From positions 397,716 through 461,715 of the forward strand of contig JANPWX010000448.1 of NCBI GenBank assembly GCA_024734555.1: 64,000 nt of DNA. Direction: 5' to 3'. Below the pieces are notes generated by a model. The model worked only from the letters and a program-made list of their open reading frames with translations, did not search any database and was not told the origin of the DNA. Of this stretch, positions 1 to 13,267 are shown piece by piece (position 1 is the first letter of the stretch; the number at the start of each line of letters is the position of its first letter). Position numbers and translations under genes: made by a program. Source of the DNA: Trochalopteron elliotii (Eukaryota; Chordata; Aves; Passeriformes; Leiothrichidae).

Positions 1-84
1 GCCCCTGGATTTTGGTTTCCCTGGCACAGAGCTGTGTATCTGCCCCTGGATTTTTGGTTTCCCTGGCACGGAGCATTGTGTGTG
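1..84. repeat. two tandem copies of a 41-bp unit
   Basis: Two near-identical units starting gcccctggat lie head to tail, the second starting at position 42. They share the core tttccctggcac and then diverge. The array probably continues to the left of the window, so its copy number is unknown. It directly abuts the CpG-rich patch that follows. Confidence 0.75.
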
Positions 85-99
85 AGCTGAAGGATCCGG

Positions 100-310
100 C
101 TGGGAGTGTCTGTGTGGAGCAATCAGCAGCCCGGGATACGGCCCGGGCGCTTTGCCAGCAGTTTAGAGGAGCGTGTTTTTGCCTGATGTCAGAGGTGCTG
201 GGGATGAGAATTCCCGGGCTGTGGCGCGGCCGCGGAGGTGACTGTCACTGCCATCTCAGAGAGGCTGAGCGCGCGTGTTTGACGGAGGAGTCGCTGCGCA
301 TTTAAGGATG
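100..310. promoter_or_regulatory. small CpG island, possible promoter or first exon
   Basis: At least 16 CpG dinucleotides fall between about 131 and 298, including clusters around 221-236 and 268-298, while the following kilobases have few. CpG islands usually mark vertebrate promoters. A splice-donor-like GAG|gtgact occurs at 237/238, so part of this patch could be a non-coding first exon on the + strand. Whether it serves SHANK2, whose first coding exon is 28 kb downstream and clearly spliced from something upstream, or another transcript cannot be told from the sequence. Confidence 0.45.
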
Positions 311-1220
311 AGCGGATGAGGTTCAATTCCCGTTAAAAACCCGGGGCCTGGAATGTGCCTTTGCTATGCATGGCTTGCCCAGAGCTCGGGGATTGTTTTA
401 ATAGGCTACCTTCAAGTCAGTAAATCTGGGAGCCAGCACAGGGTTACCCTGGATCAAATGCCAGAGCGTGTAAGGGCTCTCCCTCTCTGGAAAAGCTTTG
501 GAAACAGGATTAACAGCCGTGCTGCAAACCCTGTGTGCTGCTGGATGTGTTACACTGCGGTTACAAACACAAAATCCCTTGGGAGCAAACAGAAAGTGCC
601 ACTGCTATTCAGTGTAGCAGCTTTAACGTGTCCCTCCTTTCAGGAAGGAGGAGGAAACAGCGTGCAGCAGTTCTGTTGATACAAATAAAAGATCTAAATA
701 GCAAGATAAAAACGTATGGCAAACTTTGGATCAGCTGGAAGTTCCGGTGATATTTGAAAAAGCATTTTGGTTTCTATGCTAGGACACAAGCAGCTCTCTG
801 ATGCCTGAGGTATATTTCACTGCTTCCAATGAATTTCTGTGTTGAAAGCCAAAAGTGTATGATCTCCCATGTAGAAACCAGGTTTGTTTTAGAAACCAGT
901 TAGGATACTGTGATGAGAAGAAGCAGGAGAGGGCAGTGCACCCGTGCTCATTCCTGAGCATGGATTCTCCTGCTGGAGCATGTGAGGAATCTGCATTGTG
1001 CTCAGGACACTGGGAGCACCCAGGAGGATCTTGGTAGCTGTGCATGGTTGAGCAATGGGATGCTTAATGAGGAGGTGCTGAGCTGCACAGTCAGCCTTGT
1101 GCCAGCACCACCTCACAGGCACCAGAGACTCCACAATTCACTAAAATAGGCCAGTGGCTCTGCTCCATCCCCAGGGCCAAAAGGCACAGCTCCCTCCCAC
1201 GTGCTGAGCTCGCTCCTCTC
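311..1220. other. non-coding, nothing recognised
   Basis: The reading frames here are short and resemble no protein family I know. No repeat family, RNA gene or strong splice pair stands out. Confidence 0.6.
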
Positions 1221-1452
1221 CAAAACAGAGTGTGACTGACCAGGCTGGCAGTGTCCAGAAAAAGGATGGGACTGACCAGGCTGGCTGTGTCCAGANACCA
1301 GGCTGGCAGTGTCCAGAAAAAGGATGGGACTGACCAGGCTGGCTGTGTCCAGAAAAAGGATGGGACTGACCAGGCTGGCTGTGTCCAGAAAAAGGATGGG
1401 ACTGACCAGGCTGGCTCCTTCCAAAACAGAGTGGGAGTGACCAGACTCGCTG
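1221..1452. repeat. 36-bp minisatellite with an assembly N
   Basis: The core actgaccagg recurs at 1235, 1271, 1329, 1365, 1401 and, with changes, at 1437. The spacing is exactly 36 bp except across an N at 1296, where it is 58 bp. Outer copies carry caaaacagag and inner copies carry ccagaaaaagg, so the inner type has expanded. The N and the odd spacing suggest that the array is collapsed or misassembled here. Its apparent open frames in both directions arise because 36 is divisible by 3, not because it is a gene. Confidence 0.9.
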
Positions 1453-2601
1453 TCAGGAATGGAACCTTTAAATTCCTGTATTTGGATTCTAAATATCGCT
1501 GATCTGGGTTTTGGTTGCATCATTACACTTCACCTCGTGCACCAGCTCATCACTGCAATTTCAGGAGCACAGTGCACGAGTGCTTTTGTTTAATTAAACT
1601 TTACTGACAAAATATCAGCAGTGACAACAGGAGAGAATTGTAGTGAAGATGCAGTTGGAAATACACTTCTGGGATTAATCCTGTCAATTACAGAGGATGT
1701 TTACTCTGTCTGAGTAAATTTTGAAAGTTGGAAAAGCAGTTAGCTAAACTCTGAAGCTGTGAAACCAGCATCTTAAGCTTTAAATTAAAAGTTCAATCAC
1801 CGGAGTGTAACACAGCACACATTCAATAGTCCTTAATCTGATGTCTTATCAAGATATTACTCCTTTAATTTGCGTTATCACTTCAGTATAAATATTTCAA
1901 ATCACCCAACCACTCCACTGTAATGAATTTTACCTGGGAATGCAAGAAGAGACTCTGCATCTTGAATAGTTTGAATTCTGCAGATAACACTTTCACATTG
2001 CTGTGTCTGGTAGGGAGATGTGTTCCTGGGTCATTTCTCATAGCTGCTGGTAGCAGCTGGAAAGAAGCCCAACTGGAGTACTGAGGGAAAAATGTAGGGG
2101 AGGAAAAGGAAGAAAGAGGTCAGATATTAAAGAAAAAGAGAAGTAGAGATGGAGAGAAATGACCAAGAGTTATTCATAAACAGGGAAAAAGTGTTTGCAG
2201 TGGAAAAGGCAACAAATATTAGAAACAATCCTTAAAATGCCACATATTTAATCCTGCTGGTAAAAGAATCTCTGTTTCTAGTGAAAAACTGATGTCTCTG
2301 TTTCTCAACCATGTAACAAATATCAAATGCTTTCCCAAATTTAGCTTTACTCCAAATACAACCTTTTGGCTTCCTGCATTTCTGATTGAACTGGTGCTCT
2401 CTTTCTTCATTAAACTGTAAAAGTCACAGTCAACTTTGCCCCTGAAAATCTCTGATGTTGTCTTAGGTGTAAAAGATTCTTCCCTTCTTGGGGAATATTT
2501 AAAAAGTCTTGTCTCAGAATTTTTTTTCTAAGAAAGCTGGACCTATGTCTTAGTAGCTTGAGGTATCACTGATGCTGTGTTTATACACCAGTTCCAACCT
2601 A
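1453..2601. other. non-coding, nothing recognised
   Basis: This is AT-leaning sequence without a family resemblance, strong splice pairs or tandem structure. It ends at the target-site duplication of the LTR that follows. Confidence 0.6.
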
Positions 2602-2607
2602 ATTTTT

Positions 2608-3102
2608 TGTAGGAGAAGGGAATACAGGTGACCTTGCCCCTGATAAGGAACATCTGTATCCAATGAGGATAAGTGTGATAAAAGGGAGTGGATTAGCTGG
2701 TGAGAGGGAAGTATGAAGGAGGAGGAACCTTGAGGAAGAAGGAATGAGGGAACCATGAAGAAGGAGGATCCTGGGGAGAGAGAATCCCTGCTGTGAGGTC
2801 AGTGTGGGGCTGCAGTCAGAGCCTGTTGCTGGAACCTGCAGTCACAGTCTAGCTGGGTAAAAGCTGCAGTCAGAGGCTGCAAACTGATCCCTGCAGTCAG
2901 AGTTCAGCAGGGAATAACCAGCAGTCAGAATCTGCAAGGGAAACCCACAGCAGGAGCTGCTGCAGCCAGAGTCAGTGAATGGTTGGAGTCAGGATGGCTG
3001 AGCTGTCAAGAGGAATAAACCAGGGCCCTTTTCATGCTGTGATAAACAAGCAGTCTGTGTCTGGGCTCATTTCTGCCCTCTAACAAGAGGGCTGCTGCAA
3101 CA
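2608..3102 (+). mobile_element. solo LTR of an endogenous retrovirus, copy A
   Basis: The element starts TGTAGGAG and ends GCAACA, the TG...CA termini of a retroviral LTR. It is flanked by a perfect 6-bp duplication, attttt, at 2602-2607 and 3103-3108. A related copy lies at 43639-44236. Near the 3' end is an AATAAA polyadenylation signal (about 3014-3019), giving + orientation. The middle holds degenerate repeats of about 28 bp built on gctgcagtcagag. There is no internal retroviral coding sequence, so it is a solo LTR left by recombination. A 6-bp duplication is typical of ERVK-type (class II) elements; the class is inference. Compared with copy B it lacks about 44 bp near 2650 and about two of the internal repeat units. 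Confidence 0.88.
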
Positions 3103-6100
3103 ATTTTTAACCAAAATCTTCAATTAAACAAGGCATGAAATGAAAGAATATGGAATAACACTTTCTGGGTACAAGGAGAAGCTTTAGTGATGAGAAAAGC
3201 CTGAGCACGGATCCTGTGAAACCAATATTAAATGAGAGCTGATGGCAGAAACTGTGATGTGTGGTGGCCTGGTATTGAATTATGTTGACATTCCTCATGT
3301 ATTTTGAAAACAGCTTTTCCAGGGAAGGAAAGTGATGTGGATAGGTTGTGTCACTGGGAACCAAGCTGAGTTTTGGTTAAGTCACATTTTAAAAATGTGA
3401 CACATGGTTAAAACTGATGTGTACCAACACTTTTCCATCTCCCTGCTATTTTCAAATGTTTTACTGTTACACGTGGACATGTTTTTCAGTTGATCAAAAT
3501 CCAGTGCACTGAGTTCCTCCACCACAGAACATTCCCACCTGAGTCTTTCCCACTGCTACGCTGCAGATGAGGAACAATGGGACACCTGCCCCTGCTGGTC
3601 ACCTCCTCTCTGGAACTGATAAAAAAATGAAGTGTATTAAAGCCTCTCACTTGGCAGCCTCTGCATTACTCCCAGGGCAACTCCTTGCAGCCTAGCTATT
3701 TCCAGAAAGAGTAAATTTTAACCTGGCAGGTGAGTGGCCTGTGGGAATCTTCCAGCAGGACTTTCAGACCAGCTGCTTTGCTCTCAGAGCATGATGGCAT
3801 GGCTGGAGCCAGCTCAGCACTTTGGCCCCTTAATTGATCCTGGCGTGTGTTGATGTCTGTGGCCATTGCTGCTGACAGCAGACTCTGAAACACACTCTAA
3901 AGGACCCTGGCTGCATGGAAACATCCTGGCTTCTGATCTCTATCCAACTGGACAACGTTCTCCTAGGACAGGACTGGATGTAGCACGTTGCTATGAGTTT
4001 TGTTTCTGTGCATTACTTTAATGATGCTGCCATCAGTGCAGTGGACTGGACAATTTCTGTCTCCTGCAGGAAATACTGGGATATTTCTGAAGCATGCTAC
4101 AGCCTGAAAAACATGAGCCAGATCATATCCATTCCTGCTGCTGCCCTACCCTTTGTTATCTTCTTTGGGTCAGACCTGGCAAAGATGAAAAGTTTCAAGT
4201 GGAATGGCAGTTTTTTGGTAGACAGGCTTGTCTCCCTGTCTGCTGCAGATTATAAGGATGTCATTCCTATTAGGACAAGCAGGGTGTGCCAGCTGTGGGT
4301 TCCTGAGGGAAGGAATGGAACTGTTCTTGCCATCATCATCTCTCTGAAGGGGGTGTGAAAGCTGCCTGGGGAGTCAGCAGTTCACAGAAATGTAATGCTT
4401 TCCCTGTTTCTTGCTTCCAGCCCTGTTCTGTCCTCTTGGATCCATTGGAAGGCACCATCCCATCAGGACAGAGGAGCAGGCTCATCCTCGTGGCTACCTT
4501 TGGAACTGCTCTGCTACAGAGGTGAGATCACAGAGGCTTCTCATGGGGATAAAAGCCATTTCAGGCTCAGCACTGCATACCCCTCCTGGCCTTTCACCCC
4601 ACAGGACTTGTCTCACACCTGTGGATGCTGGTTTTTCCCTGTTTTCTGCAAAACTGAACTGAGCTCACCCGTTTTCATGTGTTATATGGGATCACTTTGC
4701 CATCTGCATAGCATTTACCTGGTAGTAAAGATCACCTTAAATGAATATTTGAAAGTGTTATCAAGAGCAGCTTAACTTCAGGAAAATTCTGCTTTTTTTC
4801 CCCTCTGCCCTTTGCACTTGTACAGTCAGGTCTGAAAAGTGTGTCACATTGACTGCCACTTTGCCTGTCAGTCAAGGAAACCAAACATGCAGGATAAAGC
4901 CAGGTGAACTTTTTTACACTTCAGAACTCAGGGAAAACATTTGAGGAACAAAAGTGTTTATTTTCCCTGCTTGGAGGTCCTCAGCTGGTGTCAGCAGCTC
5001 TGCTGAAGTTGGTTATTTATGCCAATATTCAGACTTCAAAACTGCAAGTGTTTTGAAAAATGCAGAGAGATGCCCTTAAATGCCACATGGAAGAGAATAT
5101 GTCAAGGTCACTAAAAGATTCATACCACAAAAAAGCAGTCCAAGGCAGTATTTTGCTTTTTTCTTCTTTTTTTTTTCTGTTCTCTCCCTGTGATATCCCA
5201 ATACCACTGTATTCCCTGTTTTTCTCCTGAGGAGAGCAATATTTCCCACACAGCTGTGTGATGTCAGTGCAGTGCCTGGTATCCCATGGAGCTGGATCAT
5301 GGGGCTGTGTTTCTTTGTTTTCCAGGGGATTATATTTTTAATCCCAAATGTCTGTAATTCACAGTGTTGGTGACTGGTGGCTTCTTCATTTTTAATGAGT
5401 TCTCAAAATAGACACTTTCTTATATTTCAAAGCACAAAAGAGAAAAAGGAGCCTTTTTCAAAGTTCAACTGAAAACTTAAACATTTCCTTGAAATTTTCT
5501 CTCCTGTGGCATTCCACCTATTTGATATGATTTTCTCTTTTGTCAACAAAGCTGGGCTAAAACTTTGAGGATTACTCTGAAACTTTCCTCCCATGAGACT
5601 TCAGATTGGCAAAGAAGGTATAAAACTTCACAAAATTAAACTCATCAAATTATGTATTGCTCCCTTTTTAGCAAAGATCCATAACTTGCCAAACCAGATG
5701 GGACAAAATACAGTGCAAATTATGCTGAATGAAGCAGTTTGCCTCTCAGTAATACCTTTTTAGGAGAAAATGCATATTGAATTTTTTTGGTACAGTTTGC
5801 TCATGCTTGTGACTTTTATTCAGAGTGGCAGAATATTGTGTAGTACAAAATGACATATGCAGTAGTGTATTCATTTAATTGGTATTTATTGATACTAAGA
5901 GTCTATAATTTTTAACCTAAACTGAAAATAATATCCTACTGAGATCTTCAGATATCAACATTTCCTTACTGATCAGCTGGAAGTGTGCAATGGTCCTGTG
6001 AAGTGTAATCTAAATAAAAACTTTCCATAATTTATACTCCATATCAGTGTAATCATTAACCCAAGCCTTGCTCCACAATGTTGTTGCAATTGCTGTTTTC

Positions 6101-9100
6101 ATTTGTTTCCTTCCTAGCCCTCCTAGCACTTGGAGCTGAATTGTTCATGAAATTGCTGTTCAGTATTTCAGCTTCTCTCCTCTCTGTCAGCCTCTGCTTT
6201 GAAAATTGCTTTGTCTCTTTTTAAAATGAAAAACCTGCTTGACCTATATGGTAGTTTTAGCTTTTCAGTTGGAAATCTGGATTTTTAAAATTTTTTTCTT
6301 TTCTTTTTTTTTTTTTTTTTTTTTGTAAATAGTTTATTCTATTGTAATCTCTCAGTAACTGTTTATGATAAATTCTATTATGGTAAAAAAATATTTAAGT
6401 TAGGCTTTAGTTTGTTGTACCCACAGCACTGACATGCTGGAAAAAACCCCAACCCATGTTACCTGCTGTTTATAGAGCAGTTTATAAAGTGCAATCAATA
6501 TGAGTGCAAATTGTTCTGGCTTTTTATTTTTCAAAGTCTATATTGGATGAGTACCTGATGCTTAAGGAAAGACTTTCCCAACAGGACAGATATGCTGCAG
6601 TATCATGAAGGTGGTGGATTGAGTTGGGAACCATTGTTCATTGGTCTCTGCACCACGAGAGATGTAAGCTGGAATCTGTAGCTGAAATTTGGGTTTAAAA
6701 TTTGGTTTAGAATGAATAAAGGACATTTTTTCAGGGTGACTATGCACTGTGTGGGCTTTGCAGAATGTGACTGCAAAGACAGAGCTTTTGATAAGGGTAA
6801 GAATCTTCTAGGAACAACACAAAGAGATTCCCACTGCTGCTCTCTGAGCAGGACTGGGGTAAGCCCAGCCCACTGCAGCCAAGTGCTGCTGAGCTGGGCA
6901 GTGTGTCCTCCTCAGCCTTGCTCTGCTCACTGTGGGGGAAAAAACCTCAGCAAAGCACTGCCAGCACAATGGCTGTTGGAAGGCTCTTAGGAATTGGCCT
7001 TCACTTGGAGAAAAGATAAATGGATTTTTTTAAAAAAATATTCTCTATGAAATGATGTCTCGATGGATGTCAGGTTTTCAGAGCTTCTAGGAACTCCAAA
7101 AATGAACCTCAGTGCATTATGGGCAACGTTGGTGAGCTCTTAATTGAAAATATTACATCTCAAGTGGGACTTCTACTGATAAGGTTTTGTTTTAATCTGT
7201 TCAAAATGTTGTGTGCAAATTGAATGGATAATGAGCAGGAATATCCAGTTTGCTAATTGTGCTGCTAATAGGTTATTAACACCTGATCCTGTTTGCACTA
7301 AGGGATGACACTTGTTTCAGGTTGCTTCCTATTGTGTTTAGCAGAATTAATGAGGCACACGAGGTGCTTGTGGGATTTGTCCTCTGAAGGATCTCCTGGT
7401 TTGTCTGGGGTTGGTAATGACATCAGGTTCATGATGCCAGTAGGAAAAATACAAGGATATGGCTGGAAGGAGCTGAGGTGCTCTGGAGATGCAGCCACTC
7501 ACACCACAATGCTGTCCAGGGCCTGAGTTTCACATATTTATACCATGATTTAATATCTTGGACTTTGTTCTTTACTTCTTCCCAATATCCCAGTTATCCC
7601 TGTGAATGTAGCCTGGAAAACTGACATCTGCACAACACTGTCTTTCTGGATGGGGAATAATCAGCTCCATTTCCAATGCTGTGTGTTTGGAATTGGTTTT
7701 GCCCAATTCACTTCATGTTAATCAACTTCCTATTCAAATTGCCTTTTCCTTGCCCAGTCATCTCTCTCCTGCTGCTCCCTGTTGCCAGCTTCACTCCTCC
7801 CTTCAGACTTCTTGCAAACCTTGCTGAAAGTTAAGCTGGAAATGCTCAGAGTGTGATGTAAGTTTTGCTATTTGCTGCAGCTCCACAGACAACTCCTGGT
7901 TCCTTCCCTGCAGGAAATAGGACCCAGAGCTGTTCTTTGGAGGAAGAGCACTCATGGGAATCCCCCAGGATATCTCAGGATGGTTGGGCTGCTCAGATCT
8001 TACTCTGGATTATTGCCAGTAATGGCTTCTGCAGCTATTCTGTGCTCCCTGCTGTTTTTTCTTTCTTTCACATAACCAGGAAACCATTCTCTGGCACCTG
8101 GAGATTAAAGAATTACTTAATGGAAGCCTCATGCATCTTTCAGCAAATGAGCATTTTTGTATTTCACACACACAGATGTGCTCTTTGAAGTTGCAGTGAT
8201 TTTTCTCTCTTTTGTGTTTTTATTTTTTTTTCCTGTGGTGCACCTTGTAATTTTGTCTCAGGTCAGGGTGACGTGGTGCACATTAGTTTTGCTTTGTTCC
8301 TGACAGACACACACCTTGTCTTTTCAGGGCAAGGAAGGGAAGGGCTGTTTCTCTCTGAGGCTGCATTTGAATAAAACCACTCTGTTTCTCAAGGTAATGA
8401 TCACTCAGAGGCTGCAGCTACCCACTGTATATTGAATATTAGAATTCACTTAGCAGGCTGCAGGGCCATATATTGCTTAGGGGAATATTAACATTCATTT
8501 TTTCAGCATGGAAGGTCAGTTCTCCATACAGCAATCTCCATATTTGTATAGCTGCTCTGTAATAGCTGAGTGTCTTTTTATAGGTGTGTGTGACTTCTTC
8601 AATACTTTACTTTTGGGGCATTAATTTTCTTAGTGTTGTATTAGTTCATAGTTTTTATGGGGTTAAACAAGCAACTTTGTGGATAACAAAGCTAGAGTCA
8701 CAAGGGCAAGACTGACTAACCTGTACCAGGGAAGGGAACAAACTGAATAGAAGAAACACATGACTAAAGACAGAGTGACCCATATTTGAAAGCAAGAGAA
8801 AAATGTGTGTGCTTTAATTTTGTTTACACTTTGTGTACTCTAGGCAGTGCCAAGCTTGTGCAAATGAAAAACTTTAGGTTACATTGATACAATAAGTGGG
8901 GATGCAGTGCTAAATAAAGCCCCTGTGGAAAGAATAGGTGGTGTTCTGTACAACTGATCCTTACTGGAGAATCCAAACAAATAAATTGATGCCTGGCAGA
9001 GCTCTGCTGCAATATGTTGTGTGAGCAAGGAGTTTGTATCTGTTAGTGAATGAACTTTCACTCTGGTGATTCAGAGAATGGACAGTGTTCTTCACTTCTC

Positions 9101-10181
9101 CCCAGAGCCCAAGGCAGCACACCTTAACTCCAGCACTTGGATTCAGCACCCAGAGCCAGTACAACAAACGGCCTCAGGGCAGGGCTGGCACAGCCAGGCT
9201 CATGTCACAGCCCTGGGGATGTCACAGCAGCACAGGTGACACTCTCAGGGGGGTGATGCCCTCAGTGAGGGGCAGTTGGCATGACACAGCCCTGTCTCCT
9301 GGCTGCTCCACTGGAGACAGCTGGAGTCAAGTCTCCTCTGTGTGAAATGTCAGGAGCTGCCTTCTTGGGGGTTTCTTTTCCAGCTGTAATTCTCCTGTAA
9401 TGAGCATTTCAGTGTGTTTTCAGCAAAAGTAAATAAGTGTTGCATAATTTGCTTGATGGGCGTGGGTTTTATTGGTCCAGCTTGAGCTGTCCATTGAGAT
9501 TTGGGTACATCTGTCAGTTTTATTATCTTTTTTTCCCCATCCCTTTATCAGGGATGTATTTGCCTGGGAGTAGTGGCTTCCCTGGGGATGGTGGGTTGTT
9601 AAGGAGACTCAATTTACACCTGATTTTTTTAAGCCAAGATCATTACCTTAATGCATTACTTACATGTGGCTGTCCAAAATACTCATGAATTTCTAAGTTG
9701 TGAGAGCCTTTATGTTTTTCCATTTTTTGTGCCTCCAGTTTCCTTGAACCTTGGTTGTTGCTACCTCTGCTCCTGAGGAAAAGGAGAGAATCTTATCTCA
9801 ACTTGGACTGGATATGGGGGTCCATGTCCAGGTCTTGTTGATCTGGGAGAAGCTGAACAACTTGTATTCTGACCAGCAACCTACACAATTTCTGTGTGCG
9901 CTTTTCCCTTTTTTAAACTTGGTTTTTCTTGTAATTTTCTCCATGGAGAGCCTGTGAACCATCAGCCTAATTAGCCCTGATGAATTTCTGAGATCACACG
10001 GCTGTGGCTCTTAACCTTTGTGGCTTGTTATGTGCAGGGTGGTTTCCTTGCTAGACCTTCACCAAATTTTAGATTAGCACAGATGTTTTCTTTATTACTG
10101 AGATGACTGTCATGGTAGTTTTAGTAAGCACAGTTTAATCCATCAGGAGAGATTGATATACTTATTTGAAAATTATTCAAA

Positions 10182-10205
10182 ATATTGCACTTTGAAGTGC
10201 AATAT
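10182..10205. repeat. 11-bp perfect inverted repeat with a 2-nt spacer
   Basis: atattgcactt (10182-10192), spacer tg, then its exact reverse complement aagtgcaatat (10195-10205). The core attgcacttt appears a third time immediately after. It could form a cruciform or a short hairpin in RNA, but the 2-nt loop is too tight for a microRNA precursor. No function is implied. Confidence 0.7.
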
Positions 10206-13200
10206 ATTGCACTTTAGCTTGCATTTCTCATTTAAATACTGCTAGTGATATCAACTGTTTTTTAACCAACTACCCCCCAAAAAACTAACAATCCTGTCCA
10301 CTTTCACCAACCTGAATGTGTTGCCAAGAAACTGAGCAGGGTGGGGCTGGGTTTGACCTCTGCCTTCCAGTGGAGTTGCAGGCAGGACCTGGCAGCTGAA
10401 GAATTCATTTGTGAGCAGGTCACCAGGGCTGTCCTTGCACAGGTCAGTCATGATGCTGGGCTCTCTCCCTTTTATTACTCCACCTTTCATCTCTCTCCAC
10501 TTAGCATAGCTCAGCCAGCCAAGTGAATAGATTCCCATCTTTCACTAAAATCCCTGTCTTGAAGGGGATGATGAAGCAGCAGAGGCTGTGGCTGCCCTTG
10601 GTGATTTGTGATTTATAACTGAGGGGAGAGATCTCCCTCCTGTTGTCACAACAGTGACAAGTGTTGCCACAATGCAGCAGTGATTCTTTAGATGGGACAT
10701 GTAAGTAAAACAGAGCCATCTGGACTGCTAAAAACACAGCAAACACAGAATTCTGCTGCTGGGAGTGAATTCAGGCTGTTTCTCCCTTTTGGGTAATCAG
10801 AATCTGAGGGTTTCATTCACTTCTTGGAAGTATTTTTTTCTTTTTGATCAGCTGCTGGTCACATTTACAACCCTTGGAAAGTGCTGAAGTCTAAAAAACC
10901 ACCAGCCTGCCTTTTTTGGTGCATACAATCAACTGGTTTTCCTTTGAGCTAAGGCTCAACATCCAGTTTCAGGATAGGTAGGAAATGGATACAAGTTTTC
11001 CTGTGAATCTGAGTTTCAAAATTCTCCTCCTTCTCACTGAACAAAAGACCAGAAAATGTTCAGTGCAAAATTTAGGATTGAATTTACTGAGTTGGACAGA
11101 GCTGAGGAGTTACATGAAAAATTATGTCCAAAGTGAGCATTGTCTGGCTCTTTGGAGAGCTTTTATAGTTTAGCAGTTATCAGGGATTTTTGCAGTATTT
11201 GGGAAATGAAATAATTATGAGCCATGAACTGAGGGCACATTTTCCTTTCATCACTGATTGCTGATAATTTGCAGTAGTCCATACTACTTTAAATATATTG
11301 CCATTTTATGCTTAGATAGGCATAGGAAGGAGGGATTTTTCTTTTCATATCTGAATTTTTTTTTAACCTTCTATGATCAGGCAGCCAAAATGCAGGATCT
11401 GATGCTAGACTTATCTAGAATTATATTATTCTTTAAATGATGTGGCTTTAAGTGCCTTCAAAGAAGTGATGTGTGGGAGGTTCTTTGTCTTTAATATATA
11501 TGAAATTAGCAGTGCATATTTATATTGGTGGGATTTGGACAGGAATTACATTTTGGTATTTACTTTTTTGCTGCCATAAGCAGTGAATAATCTGAAGGCT
11601 CAAAGCATCTGGCATTTCTGAAGATCATTCTTTGCTGCCACACAACATACAAGCATTTAGGCCATTATGTTTAGGCTGCTGAGGGAAAAAAAGATTAGTG
11701 TAGTGGAGCATAGAAAAAAACACCAAAGAGAGACACAAATATGTGAGTTCATTCCAGCAAGTGTTTGAGCAGCTGTAGACTTCATGTTTAGTTCTGAAAA
11801 GGTCCATGTGGAATTCTATTCAGAATTTTAAATATGTGCCTAAAAATGGTGTCTCCTGATAAAGAAATTAACTATTTTCCCACATCCTTGAACAGTTTTC
11901 CTGATTCTGTTTACATTTCCACCCCGTGACCAGGCTTTGTTTGCTCTGGCTTTACATAATGGCAGGATTAGCTGAGAGTAGCCTCCCAAAATCTCAGGTA
12001 GCTCTTCCCTTGCTACATTCATTTTTCAGCTCCTTGCCTCCTTCTTTGCTGAGCTGGAATCACAGGATTTGAATCCATCATGTGCTGGAGACACCAGCCT
12101 TGGTCTTAGTGCTTCCCTCAGTATTTGAGCTCTCAATTTAACTTAGGGAAAAGTGGAGAATTCAGAGTGTGTGTTTGGGGTCTATTAGTGCTAAAGACAT
12201 CTGGGAGTCTCTGAGAATTGCTAAACTAATGGACTGCCTGCAGCCTGACAGTGCAAAGTGCCTTCAGCTCCCTATAAATTACACCAGGTTTTTTTTGTTA
12301 AAGCAGCAGTCAGGACTTCCATGCAGCAGGACTGGCCTGCTGTAGCAGGTTTTTAACTAAAATGGGTCGTGTCAAGTGTTTTGTACTCAAATGAACTCTG
12401 CTGGGATTCACACCCGTAGACATCAGGTATAAATTACCTTTGATTTCAGAGGCTGCTAGGAAAAACACAAGCCTATGTGCCACTAAAAGGGTCTCCAAGA
12501 CAGATGACATTTTTATGTACCTGGTAACAGAGAAAAAGAGGATGCTGTGACAGTGCTTGTGTTCAGAAAAGTCAGGGTTAAATCGATAAAATGTGTCATT
12601 TGAAGTTGTATTAATTTAGGTGTGCTCAGCCTGTCACTGAATGCTCCCAAGTGCTTAATTTTTGAGTGTTTCAGTGTATCCCTTTTCTGTGCCATCCTCT
12701 TAAATTAACAGGGATGGATGTTTCTCTGTGGCTGTGCAGGCATCTGTGCAGATAAGCTGCCTGGTCAGCTGGGAGCCAGCTCAGAAACAGAGCCTGGGAA
12801 TTCTCTGGCATTGGAAGAGAATGAAGAAGTTAGGCAGAAATTTTCCACTTGAGATTGCTAGTTGTATGATATTTGTTGACTTGTTTGTGTGAGTCAGAAG
12901 AAATGCATGCTTGTAGTTGAATTCATTTTTGATTAGTAACTTTTACTTTCCTTGGTGTGCCCCTGAGCCTAGAGAAACACCCCCAAACAAGATGACCTTG
13001 CTGTGTGGAAAATTCCTCAAACTGTGAGAAAAGGAAAATCTTGACTTTTTCATCCTGCTTGCTGAAATTCACACAATTCTTGGAACATTTTCTCGTTTTG
13101 CCAGATCTGAGGGAAGGTTTGCCCTGTGTCAGGTCTTTAGGGGATGTTCCCTGTGCAGCACAGTGGTACAGTGAGGGCTTTCCTCCAGCAGTGGCAGCAG

Positions 13201-13267
13201 CTGGGCTTGGGAGGCTGCTTTGCCAGGGGGAAAAGAGCAGGGAGAAGGAGCTGGGGAGAGAGAGCTC

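Noticed and set aside
1113..1523. Open frames in both directions across the minisatellite
   Set aside because: The 36-bp period is divisible by 3, so any frame without a stop in one unit stays open; there is no protein family resemblance and an N lies inside.
4421..4521. Possible exon: acceptor tttcttgcttccag and donor AGAG|gtgaga
   Set aside because: The boundaries are plausible, but there is no known homology, and nothing links it to SHANK2 more than many chance pairs in 28 kb would.
6735..6796. Possible 62-nt exon: acceptor attttttcag and donor AAGG|gtaaga
   Set aside because: Short, weak pyrimidine tract and no supporting feature; recorded only as a splice-like pair.
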